Shown here in pieces: positions 43,790-51,980 of a DNA stretch of 64,000 bases (positions are counted from its first letter, which is position 1; every line of letters begins with the position of its first letter). Position numbers and translations under genes: made by a program. Origin of the DNA: Vibrio litoralis DSM 17657 (GTDB taxonomy: Bacteria > Pseudomonadota > Gammaproteobacteria > Enterobacterales > Vibrionaceae). The notes beneath the pieces are model-generated. The model saw only the letters and a program-made list of their open reading frames with translations, was not told the DNA's origin and searched no databases. Location of the stretch: assembly GCF_000426765.1 (NCBI RefSeq), contig NZ_KE384566.1, forward strand, positions 529,830 to 593,829. Reading direction: 5' to 3'.

Positions 43790-44482
43790 ATGGCTAGGCA
43801 TAACTGGGCAAAGCTACGTGAAGAGTTTGAACAGCAAGAGTTATCACTTAAAGAGTGGTGTAAGACTAAGCGTTTAAATCACAACACAGCTAGAAAACAT
43901 ATTAAGTCTGACAGTGGTACTAGTGCGGCTGCAAGAATGGCAAAGGTTTCTGGCAAAGAGTTTGAGCCACCTAAGCCACCAAGTCAAAACACTAGCCCAG
44001 TTGAGCGTATTAATGGTGTCACCACTCCGTTCGTGGCAGGGAACAACTTTTTAACTAAGCATGGAGGCTACAAGAAGTACCTTGATCCTGAGTTCGTTGA
44101 TGTTACTAGTGATATACCAGCAGACTCACTAGCAGATGAGATTGCTGTTTTAAGAGCTAGGTTTGCCAGTCAGTTGAATTCGGTGATTGAAATTGAAGAA
44201 ACCATTAAAGATTTAATGAGCGCAGAGGAAAAGAACCCAGAGCTTATTAGTATGTATCTCAATCATAAGGCTGGCGCTGAAGAAGCAATACTTCGAACAG
44301 GCATGACACTAAATGCAATGGTGAATACGATAGAGAAGCAGAAATCAGCTTCACTACTTGATCAGATCAAAGCGCTTAAACTGCAGACTTCTAGTGATAA
44401 GGACAAGGTTCAGACCGAAGTGATGAGAAAGAACTTGAAGAATGACGGTAAAGGCAAGGTGAGTTATGAAATTAATTGGTAA
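43790..44482 (+). CDS. terS: Terminase small subunit
   Basis: 230 residues from ATG 43790. The N-terminal HTH (WAKLREEFEQQELSLKEWCKTKRLNHNTARKHI split) recognises pac/cos DNA, and the central coiled-coil region (about 130-215) would oligomerise. Position immediately before the large subunit confirms it. Confidence 0.85.
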   Translation: MARHNWAKLREEFEQQELSLKEWCKTKRLNHNTARKHIKSDSGTSAAARMAKVSGKEFEPPKPPSQNTSPVERINGVTTPFVAGNNFLTKHGGYKKYLDPEFVDVTSDIPADSLADEIAVLRARFASQLNSVIEIEETIKDLMSAEEKNPELISMYLNHKAGAEEAILRTGMTLNAMVNTIEKQKSASLLDQIKALKLQTSSDKDKVQTEVMRKNLKNDGKGKVSYEINW

Positions 44483-44633
44483 TTGGTTTAAGTACCTCAT
44501 GCCGCCTACGGGCGGTTTTTTTGTGCCTGTTGTTTATGGTTTGGTTGTTTCGTTAGTTGTGACTTGGATTCTTGCCGTGTTTGGCGAGCCAAGAAGTGTG
44601 TGGGTTATGTCTTTATTTGGTTGGACGTATTAA
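44466..44633 (+). CDS. Small membrane protein overlapping the terminase junction (uncertain)
   Basis: A 55-codon frame from an ATG inside the terS end to a TAA three bases before terL. It encodes GGFFVPVVYGLVVSLVVTWILA, a strong single membrane segment. However, a perfect terminator (CCGCC-TACG-GGCGG plus T7 at 44502-44522) lies inside it, and no strong ribosome site is visible. It could be a real small protein or chance. Confidence 0.35.
   Translation: MKLIGNWFKYLMPPTGGFFVPVVYGLVVSLVVTWILAVFGEPRSVWVMSLFGWTY
44502..44522 (+). terminator. Intrinsic terminator between terS and terL
   Basis: CCGCC / GGCGG with a TACG loop and seven Ts. It would cut transcription before terL unless antiterminated. 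Confidence 0.85.
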
Positions 44634-44635
44634 CA

Positions 44636-46177
44636 ATGCATATCAAATATGACGCATCACCAACATTCAAAGCTAAGGTTCATAAGATTCGTCCATTAGT
44701 TACTGCTATTCGTGGCCCGATCGGTAGTGGTAAATCTGTTGGGTGCGTTATGCACATGATGAAAGTGAGCTTTGAGCAAGAGCCTAATAGTGAGGGGATT
44801 CGTAAGTCTCGATGGGTATGTATTCGTAACACTTATCCAGAGCTTAAAGGCACGGTGATTAAAACCTTTCAAGACTGGATTCCTCATTCTGTTTGCCCAA
44901 TTGTTTTTGATAGTCCGATCACTGGCACGATGAGAATGGAGCATCCTGATGGTGAAACACAGATTGAAGCTGAGTTCTTCTTTCTTTCACTCGATAAGCC
45001 GAAAGACATTTCAAAACTCATGTCGCTTGAGTGTACTGGGGTATGGATTAACGAGGCGCAGTTCTTACCTAAATCAATTGTGCTTGAAGCATTATCTCGT
45101 GCCGGACGTTACCCAAGTATGCGTGATGGTGGACCAACGTGGTACGGCATGATCATGGACACTAACTCTCCAGATGATGATCATTGGTGGTATCAATTAG
45201 AAAAAGGGGTGGATGAGGAAACAGGTGAATCACTCTGCCCTGATGGATGGGAATTTGTCGAGCAGCCTAGTGGGATTACTGAGATAACCAATATTCCTTA
45301 CGACGCATTGAGTGATGCAATGAAAGCCATGGTTGATAATGGATTAGTAGTGGATTACCTAGGTAAGCGTTTTGTGGCAAACCCAGACGCTGAGAACGTA
45401 AGTAACCATAAGAAAGGCTTTTGGTATTGGCTTGAAAAAATACCTGGTCAATCCCTTAACTGGATCCGTTCTCGAATGTGCAATGTCTTTGCAACGGTTG
45501 CTGATGGTAAGCCAGTGTTTGGTGATTCGTTCAACCGTGACTTCCATGTTAGCGAACAAAAGCTTTTACCCGTGAAAGGTTGGACAACCTATGTTGGTGT
45601 CGATTTTGGTCTAACACCTGCGGCAACTATTGGGCAGATTTCACCAATGGGGCAAGTTCGAGTCGTGGATGAGCTGGTTTCTGAATCGATGGGCATGGAA
45701 CGATTCATCGATGAACAACTCGCTCCGTTGATTGCTGCCAAGTATCGAGGATGTGACGTTCAATACTTTGGTGATCCGGCTGGCGTGGCTCGTGCGCAAA
45801 GTAACGAAACCACTTGCTTTCAGATCATGGAAGAGAAAGGACTCGATGCTCAACCGGCTCATTCCAACAATATTACCGCAAGGCTTGAATCCGTTCGTTA
45901 TTTCTTGCGCCGCTTAATTGGTCGTGGTCAACCTGCAATTACGATAAGTCCTCATTGTCGTCAGTTAATCAAAGGTATGGAAACTGGGTACCAATACAAG
46001 CGCGTCAACGTATCAGGCCAAGAGAAATACACTGACAAACCAGATAAGAATATGTACTCCCACTTAAACGATGCCTTTCAGTATTTTTGTTTGGCATGCA
46101 TGCCAGAAAACAACCGTGAACAACTTATCGATGAGTCCAGTTCTCGCGTCATTTTGAATTCAACTACAGGTTATTAA
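44636..46177 (+). CDS. terL: Terminase large subunit
   Basis: 513 residues from ATG 44636. The ATPase domain has Walker A GPIGSGKS (27-34) and Walker B GVWINEAQF. The RNase H-like nuclease domain starts at YVGVDFGLTPAA with its catalytic Asp and continues to YFGDPAG. It packages DNA into proheads at the portal. The type resembles terminases of podoviruses with 740-residue portals. Confidence 0.95.
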   Translation: MHIKYDASPTFKAKVHKIRPLVTAIRGPIGSGKSVGCVMHMMKVSFEQEPNSEGIRKSRWVCIRNTYPELKGTVIKTFQDWIPHSVCPIVFDSPITGTMRMEHPDGETQIEAEFFFLSLDKPKDISKLMSLECTGVWINEAQFLPKSIVLEALSRAGRYPSMRDGGPTWYGMIMDTNSPDDDHWWYQLEKGVDEETGESLCPDGWEFVEQPSGITEITNIPYDALSDAMKAMVDNGLVVDYLGKRFVANPDAENVSNHKKGFWYWLEKIPGQSLNWIRSRMCNVFATVADGKPVFGDSFNRDFHVSEQKLLPVKGWTTYVGVDFGLTPAATIGQISPMGQVRVVDELVSESMGMERFIDEQLAPLIAAKYRGCDVQYFGDPAGVARAQSNETTCFQIMEEKGLDAQPAHSNNITARLESVRYFLRRLIGRGQPAITISPHCRQLIKGMETGYQYKRVNVSGQEKYTDKPDKNMYSHLNDAFQYFCLACMPENNREQLIDESSSRVILNSTTGY

Positions 46178-46178
46178 T

Positions 46179-48410
46179 ATGCAAACGAAGAATGAAGAAA
46201 CACTTCCTACTGAAAGTGGGCATAGTGATGCGTTGCTGTCTGCAATAGAAAACTATGGTCAGACGCTTTTGGGTACATTGCGAACCCAGATGGACCAACG
46301 CAGGCCAATTGAAGAGCGATGGGTTACGGATATGCGCAACTACATGAGCAAATATAAGGCTGATGTGTACGCCAAGGCCAAAGAGAATCACCAGTCTTCT
46401 GTTTATGTTGGATATACCCGAAGCAAGACGGATGCTTGGGTGGCTCAAATGACCGATATGCTTTTCCCTGCTGATGATAAGAACTACGGCATTCAACCGA
46501 CGCCAATCCCTGATCTCGAAAAGGTTGTTAACTCTGATCCCGGAATGGAGACAGATGAAGCGGTGCAAGCCAAGAGAATTATGGATGAAGCGGTGCAGCG
46601 TGCTAGGGCAATGGAATCACAAATTGATGATCAACTATTGGAGTGTGATTACTCGGGTGAGGCACGATGGATGCTGCATTACGCTGGCGTATTAGGTACA
46701 GGTATTATTCGTGGCCCTGTTGTTGAAGTTTCCATATCGTCCAAGTGGGAGGAGCAAGAAGGTATTGGTTGGGCGGCAACGCAAGTTAAAAAGATGGTTC
46801 CAGCTGCACGCTGTGTTATGCCGTGGGATTTCGTTCCAGACATGTCGGCAACTTGTTTGGATGATAGTGAGTACACGTTTGAGCGTGCTTATGTGACCAA
46901 GAAAGACCTGATTGGCATGTTGCGTGATGAAACCAAAGAACGTGAAAATATTAAAAAGCTTATTAGGCGAGAGCCTACGGCAACCCATGCTCAGCAATCA
47001 GATGTGATGGGATATGTAAACCAGTTGCGCACAATGACTGGCTTACAACCAACGTATAAAGAAAAGCGTTATGAGTTATGGACGTATCATGGTCCCGTTC
47101 CTATCGATGTGCTTTATGAAGCAGGCGTTGTGGACGAAAACGACGATAACTACGGAATGGAGGTTGAAGGTGTGATCGTCATGGCAGGTGATGGTACTGT
47201 GATTAGTGTTAACCTAAATCCATTCGATACCCAAGACCTGCCATATTCTATTTATACCTGTGAGCCTGACGTGTCTTGCTTATTTGGTTACGGTATTCCT
47301 TATCTTTGCCGCGACGCTCAAGACATCCTAAATATGTCATGGCGCGGTATGATTGATAATGGCGTGACAACGATTGGTGATCAGATTGTTGTGAATAAAT
47401 CTGTGTTGCAGCCGGCTGATGGTAGTTGGGACTTTGCACCTAACAAGGTTTGGAAGACGCTTGATAAATCGAGCGCAACAGCAAACTTTGAGGCTAATAA
47501 AGCTTTCGGTGTATTTAGTTTTCAGTCTAGACAAACTGAGTTCAGTAATATGATTGGCATGGCAAAAGCTTTCATGGATGAAGAGTCGGGCTTGCCGATG
47601 ATCAGTCAAGGAGAGCAAGGGCAAGTTACGCCAACACTGGGCGGCATGTCTATGCTGATGAATGCGGCTAATGCGGTGCGTCGTCGCCAGGTAAAAGAAT
47701 TCGATGATGACATTACTAAGCCACTTATTCAGCGATTCTATGCGTGGAACATGCAGTTTAATGACAGTAGTGAAATTAAAGGTGACATGAATATTGTCGC
47801 TCGGGGCACTAGCGCCTTGCTTGTCAAGGAAATGCAGACAGCCCAAATCATAGAAATGATGGACCGCTTTAGCGCTCATCCGCATTTAGCGCCTGCTTTT
47901 GATTGGTACAACGGGCTTGAAAGCTTGGTTAAATCTATGAGCCTTGGCGTTCAAACCATGCTTAAGCCTAAGTCGGAATACGATCAGATCATTCAGCAGC
48001 AACAAGAGCAAGCGCAGCAACAGCCTCAAGACCCGTCTGTCATGAAAGCACAAATGGACATGCAACTGCAGCAAATGAAGTTTGAGCATGAAAAGCAGAT
48101 GGAGCAATTCAAGGCGAATAACGATATGCAACTTGAGCAAGTGAAGGCACAAGTAAATATGAGCTCTCAACAGCTGAAGAACAAAGAGTTGATGATGCGC
48201 TTTGAAGCTGAGCAGGTGAAGTTGCAACAGCAAGCAGAATTGAAACTCTACGAACTGGCGCAGAAAGATAAATGGAACACAGAAAAGCTTGTCACTGAAA
48301 TCAAGAAGCTCAGATCTCAGCAACGATTAGACGCAGAGAAGTTTGCAGCAGAAATGAAGATGAAGACCCAGCCAATGCCGTATGCAGAGAATAACTTCGG
48401 TATGGATTGA
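46179..48410 (+). CDS. Portal protein
   Basis: 743 residues, large podovirus-type portal. The core (about 20-600) includes NHQSSVYVGYTRSKTDAWVAQMTDMLFPADDKNY and PYSIYTCEPDV; residues about 605-735 form a long Q/K/E-rich coiled coil or barrel (MQLQQMKFEHEKQMEQFKAN). The dodecameric portal connects capsid and tail. It starts two bases after the terL stop. Confidence 0.92.
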   Translation: MQTKNEETLPTESGHSDALLSAIENYGQTLLGTLRTQMDQRRPIEERWVTDMRNYMSKYKADVYAKAKENHQSSVYVGYTRSKTDAWVAQMTDMLFPADDKNYGIQPTPIPDLEKVVNSDPGMETDEAVQAKRIMDEAVQRARAMESQIDDQLLECDYSGEARWMLHYAGVLGTGIIRGPVVEVSISSKWEEQEGIGWAATQVKKMVPAARCVMPWDFVPDMSATCLDDSEYTFERAYVTKKDLIGMLRDETKERENIKKLIRREPTATHAQQSDVMGYVNQLRTMTGLQPTYKEKRYELWTYHGPVPIDVLYEAGVVDENDDNYGMEVEGVIVMAGDGTVISVNLNPFDTQDLPYSIYTCEPDVSCLFGYGIPYLCRDAQDILNMSWRGMIDNGVTTIGDQIVVNKSVLQPADGSWDFAPNKVWKTLDKSSATANFEANKAFGVFSFQSRQTEFSNMIGMAKAFMDEESGLPMISQGEQGQVTPTLGGMSMLMNAANAVRRRQVKEFDDDITKPLIQRFYAWNMQFNDSSEIKGDMNIVARGTSALLVKEMQTAQIIEMMDRFSAHPHLAPAFDWYNGLESLVKSMSLGVQTMLKPKSEYDQIIQQQQEQAQQQPQDPSVMKAQMDMQLQQMKFEHEKQMEQFKANNDMQLEQVKAQVNMSSQQLKNKELMMRFEAEQVKLQQQAELKLYELAQKDKWNTEKLVTEIKKLRSQQRLDAEKFAAEMKMKTQPMPYAENNFGMD

Positions 48411-48452
48411 TATAGTGAAGAGTTTTCACTTCTAACATTTGCACTTATCCCA

Positions 48453-48508
48453 ATAGTGGGGTAAATTTTATACAAGATGGAAAGCTGACTTTATGAGTCG
48501 GCTTTTTT
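48453..48508 (+). repeat. Late-operon terminator element, copy 2
   Basis: AATAGTGGGGTAAATTTTA, then GATGGAAAGCTGACTTTATGA and GTCGGCTTTTTT, matching 42048-42105 with four to five changes. It lies 40 bases after the portal stop. Confidence 0.85.
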
Positions 48509-48578
48509 GCTTTCTGGCCCTGCGCATTTTTGCCTTCTGGTGAGGGTGCTCGGGGCTTTTTAGTTTAAGGAATAATCT

Positions 48579-48782
48579 ATGCGTCAGTCAGGGCCATATC
48601 AAACTACATTAGCTTCATGCATTGATTATGCTATGTATCAGCAGTTTGGTATTTTCATTAATCCATTTAGCGAGTGTTCTGATATTCGAGATCAAATTGG
48701 ACGCCGTTATCAATTGGCAAAGATGGCGGTCGCTCTGAAGTTTAAAGGTACTCACCAATTAGAGCAGCAGATATGTCATTAA
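48579..48782 (+). CDS. Small phage protein (67 aa)
   Basis: Begins MRQSGPYQTTLASCIDYAMYQQFG after TTTAAGGAATAATCT. No known motif. It overlaps the next small gene (ATG 48773) by ten bases. Confidence 0.6.
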   Translation: MRQSGPYQTTLASCIDYAMYQQFGIFINPFSECSDIRDQIGRRYQLAKMAVALKFKGTHQLEQQICH

Positions 48783-48943
48783 AACTCGATGTGCAAGCTA
48801 AGGTTGTGCTGAAAAAGTACTTAACGGAAGAAGTTGAGACCCAGAAAGAAATCCTTTGTGGTGACATAGATGCCAAGCAAACAGATAAAATTCGCGGAAA
48901 GATTGAAGCATTAAAAGATTTGCTTTCCGAGATCCAAGATTAA
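48773..48943 (+). CDS. Small helical phage protein (56 aa)
   Basis: MSLKLDVQAKVVLKKYLTEE... is a charged, coiled-coil-like product (LTEEVETQKEILCGDIDAKQ, KIRGKIEALKDLLSEIQ). Similar small proteins occur next to portal genes in many phages. The function is unknown. A terminator (GCCTCAAC / GTTGGGGC + T6, 48968-48998) follows. Confidence 0.6.
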   Translation: MSLKLDVQAKVVLKKYLTEEVETQKEILCGDIDAKQTDKIRGKIEALKDLLSEIQD

Positions 48944-48967
48944 CCCCATTCAAAGGGAAATTAACCA

Positions 48968-48998
48968 GCCTCAACGCATTATGTGTTGGGGCTTTTTT
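48968..48998 (+). terminator. Intrinsic terminator before the scaffold gene
   Basis: GCCTCAAC pairs with GTTGGGGC and is followed by TTTTTT. Confidence 0.8.
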
Positions 48999-49067
48999 AT
49001 TGCCGTTACTTTCTATTGAAGGTAACCGCACTAACTCATTGCCGCGAGAGCCGCAGGAGATGTCTTT

Positions 49068-49916
49068 ATGACAGATGAAACAGAACGCCAAGAGATTGAT
49101 GAAGGTGCCGCTTTTAAAGCCGCCGCTTCTGAGGTTGAAGGCGAATTAACTGGTGGAAGTGATAACTCCGAAGCTGGGCCTCACAAAGAGGAAGTGAATC
49201 AACAAGAGGACAGTGCTGATCACACTGACTCGCCATCTTGGATGAATTCAATTCCTGATGACGCTCGTAAAGAGTTTGAACAGCTCCAATCAGAAAATCA
49301 GCGTTTGAATCACAAGGTCGCATCACAAACAGGCCGAGTGAAAGCAGCTGAAGCGCGATGGAAGAAAGCACAGCAACAACTTGAAGAGTCACGTTCCGCA
49401 GCCGAACAGGGTGCCGATATTGATGATTTGATTGACGCTGACTTTGCAGAAGATTACCCAGAGCTAGCTGAAACAATGAAGAACAGCTTTGCTCGATCAC
49501 TGGGCAATGTTTCGCAACGCATGAAATCCATCACTGATCCGCTAAGTACTGTAATTAACGGTGAACTTGAATCTATCTCAACCGCTCAAGCAGAAGAAAA
49601 CCAAAGTGCTGTGTTGGAAGCATTTCCTGACGCAGCCAAGATGGTGAATGACCCTGCGTATGATCGCTGGCTTGCATTGCAACCGGCAGGACTACAAAAG
49701 CTAGCCTCTGAGAGTACCGATCCACAAGACGCCATTTACATTCTTAGCCAATTCCAATCTCAGCACCCTGGTAAAGCAGCAGCGGTGCGTCGTTCTAATC
49801 AATTGAGTGCAATGGGTGCGCTTCCGTCCGGTCGTGGTGGCAGTCGAAATACCGAGTTCTCAGCAGATGATGAAGATGCGCTATTTAAGCAAGCAGCCAG
49901 AGAGCTAGATGGTTAA
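49068..49916 (+). CDS. Scaffolding (capsid assembly) protein
   Basis: 282 residues, acidic and low-complexity N-terminal 60 residues, coiled-coil middle (about 75-115), and a helical basic C terminus with SGRGGSRNTEFSADDEDALF. This is the scaffold pattern of podoviruses. It precedes the major capsid gene by 25 bases. Confidence 0.85.
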   Translation: MTDETERQEIDEGAAFKAAASEVEGELTGGSDNSEAGPHKEEVNQQEDSADHTDSPSWMNSIPDDARKEFEQLQSENQRLNHKVASQTGRVKAAEARWKKAQQQLEESRSAAEQGADIDDLIDADFAEDYPELAETMKNSFARSLGNVSQRMKSITDPLSTVINGELESISTAQAEENQSAVLEAFPDAAKMVNDPAYDRWLALQPAGLQKLASESTDPQDAIYILSQFQSQHPGKAAAVRRSNQLSAMGALPSGRGGSRNTEFSADDEDALFKQAARELDG

Positions 49917-49941
49917 TTCGTTTTTATAGGAAACCTCAATT

Positions 49942-50937
49942 ATGGCTACTACTACTTATGGTGACGTGTCACCTCGTGTTGGCATTTATGCCAAAGCTCA
50001 GTTTTTAAAACACGCTGAGCCAATCCTTGTTCTTACCAAGCTTGGTCAAACTGAGCCTGTACCCAAAAATAAAGGCCAGAACATTAAGTTCCGTCGTGCG
50101 GTTCCGTTTGCACCGGCGACTACACCACTAACAGAAGGCGTTCGCCCTGAATCCCAAAAGATTGTGTTTGAAGATGTGGAAACCAACCTTCAACAATTTG
50201 GTGCGTGGTCTGAGATTACCGATGTAATTCAAGACACTCACGAAGATCCAGTACTTCAAAAAGGTATGATGCTTTCTGGTGAGCAAGCGGGTGAAACCGC
50301 AGAGATCTTATTGTGGGGTGTTCTACAAGGTGGTACATCGGTAGTTTACGCAAATGGTACTGCGCGTGATGAAGTAAACACCAAGTTAGGCCTACCTAAG
50401 TTACGCCAGGCTGTGCGAACTCTTTCAACTAACCGTGCCAAGAAGAAAACTAGCATTGTTAAATCTAGCGTTGAATACGGCACTCAATCGATCGAAGCGG
50501 CATACATTGCGGTTTGTCATACTGATTTAGAGCCTGATATTCGTGATTTGGCTGGCTTTACCTCAGTTGCGGATTATGGTTCTCGTAAGCCTATCGTTGC
50601 TGAAGAATTTGGTTCGGTAGAGAACGTGCGTTTCATTACTACCCCATTGCTTGAACCCATTGCCGATGCAGGTGGCGCCGCGACAGGTGTGATGTCTACC
50701 ACTGGTACAAGTGCCGATGTGTATCCAATCATCGTATTTGGTTCCGATGCGTATGCGAACTGCCCTCTGAAAGGTAAAGATTCAGCGGATATTTTAGTGC
50801 GCAATCCTGGCAAGCCAGAAAAAGGTGACGAACTTGGTCAAACCGGTTCAGTTGGCTGGAAAATGTGGTTTGCTGGAATCCGCTTGAACGAAGCATGGAT
50901 GATTCGCATTGAAGCTGCAGCAAGTGATTTATTGTAA
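49942..50937 (+). CDS. N4-gp56 family major capsid protein
   Basis: 331 residues. N4-gp56 hallmarks are QFLKHAEPILVLTKLGQTEPVPKNKGQ, KFRRAVPFAP, TPLTEGVRPESQKI, QFGAWSEITDVI, and later CHTDLEPDIRDLAGF. This HK97-fold protein forms the head shell. The GGAAACCTC site precedes ATG. Confidence 0.95.
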   Translation: MATTTYGDVSPRVGIYAKAQFLKHAEPILVLTKLGQTEPVPKNKGQNIKFRRAVPFAPATTPLTEGVRPESQKIVFEDVETNLQQFGAWSEITDVIQDTHEDPVLQKGMMLSGEQAGETAEILLWGVLQGGTSVVYANGTARDEVNTKLGLPKLRQAVRTLSTNRAKKKTSIVKSSVEYGTQSIEAAYIAVCHTDLEPDIRDLAGFTSVADYGSRKPIVAEEFGSVENVRFITTPLLEPIADAGGAATGVMSTTGTSADVYPIIVFGSDAYANCPLKGKDSADILVRNPGKPEKGDELGQTGSVGWKMWFAGIRLNEAWMIRIEAAASDLL

Positions 50938-50967
50938 TTAATCAGTTGAAGCCTAAGCAACACAGAT

Positions 50968-50995
50968 AAAACCCGACAATTAAGTCGGGTTTTTT
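50968..50995 (+). terminator. Intrinsic terminator after the capsid gene
   Basis: AAACCCGAC-AATTAA-GTCGGGTTT followed by TTT; 30 bases after the capsid stop. Confidence 0.9.
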
Positions 50996-51035
50996 GTTTG
51001 TACATATTAAGCATGACAACGTATGGAGAAATCCC

Positions 51036-51533
51036 ATGTCACAATATCCAATTGTAAATCTAGATGCGCAGGTTAAAGCGTCCCTTATTAAGCACCTTAA
51101 AGATCACTGCGGTGTCGAAATGTCCGATTCAGACTCTAAAGCTGAATTGATTGAAGCTATTATCACATTTGAAGAAAACAACGGTATTGAGCGCCCTATT
51201 GATCTTATGCCTGAAGCAATGAAGCCATCAGCAATCGTTGGCGCAACGGCAACATTAAATCCCGCCTCACCGAAAAACATCCCCATTGCTAAACATGAAC
51301 GTAAAGTCGTCATTATTACTGTCAATGGCGATGCAAAAGGTCGTACGCAGGAATTCTTTGGTTTAAATGAATGGCGCGCCACCATTAAGTTTGGTGAACA
51401 AGTTGATTTACCGGTTCCGGTGATCAAGATGATTCAGCAAGCCAAAGAAAAACGTTACACGCAAGAGAAAGATGGCTCGTTAAAGCAAATCTCTTTCCCT
51501 AGCTATAATATTGAATTTGTTGGCGTGGTGTAA
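51036..51533 (+). CDS. Putative head-completion protein
   Basis: 165 residues from ATG 51036 (GGAGA upstream). The N-terminal helical SAP-like or HeH-like fragment (VKASLIKHLKDHCG, SKAELIEAIITFEE) may bind DNA. The C-terminal strands (KVVIITVNGDAKGRTQEFFG) are unrecognised. It lies between capsid and adaptor genes. Confidence 0.6.
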   Translation: MSQYPIVNLDAQVKASLIKHLKDHCGVEMSDSDSKAELIEAIITFEENNGIERPIDLMPEAMKPSAIVGATATLNPASPKNIPIAKHERKVVIITVNGDAKGRTQEFFGLNEWRATIKFGEQVDLPVPVIKMIQQAKEKRYTQEKDGSLKQISFPSYNIEFVGVV

Positions 51534-51536
51534 TCC

Positions 51537-51980
51537 ATGACCTTTTTGGAGTTATGTCAACGCCTACACCGTGAAATGCGCGACAGTGGTGTCGGCATGA
51601 CTTCGGTCGAAAAACAAACAGGCAAATATCAAGAGGTAGTGGATAGCGTTCGTGAAGCATGGATGGATATTCAAACACAGCGCACTTGGGATGCAGAGTT
51701 TTGGGGTGTTAAAGATGTCGAGACTGGCGAACTTTATACTCAAGACAACCCACAAATATTAAAAACCTCCCTTGAAATGCCATTCGTGCCAGAACAATTC
51801 CAATTGATCATCGTATGGAAGGCGATGATGGGGGACTCGGTTCGTTTGAATGCACCAGAACTTCGAGCTAAAGCTCAGGAGAAGTACGAAGAGCAGCTAT
51901 TAAAGTTGTGTAATCGATATTTCGGGCAAGAGCTAGGAGTGCCTAAGAAAATCGATCCAGATGTGGAATGGTGGTGGTAA
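51537..51980 (+). CDS. Head-tail adaptor protein
   Basis: 147 residues with the pattern MTFLELCQRLHREMRDSG, a GKYQEVVDSVREAWMDIQ helix and KYEEQLLKLCNRYFG, matching small phage adaptor (Gp6/gp4-type) proteins that sit beneath the portal. Overlaps the next gene by one base (TAATG). Confidence 0.75.
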   Translation: MTFLELCQRLHREMRDSGVGMTSVEKQTGKYQEVVDSVREAWMDIQTQRTWDAEFWGVKDVETGELYTQDNPQILKTSLEMPFVPEQFQLIIVWKAMMGDSVRLNAPELRAKAQEKYEEQLLKLCNRYFGQELGVPKKIDPDVEWWW

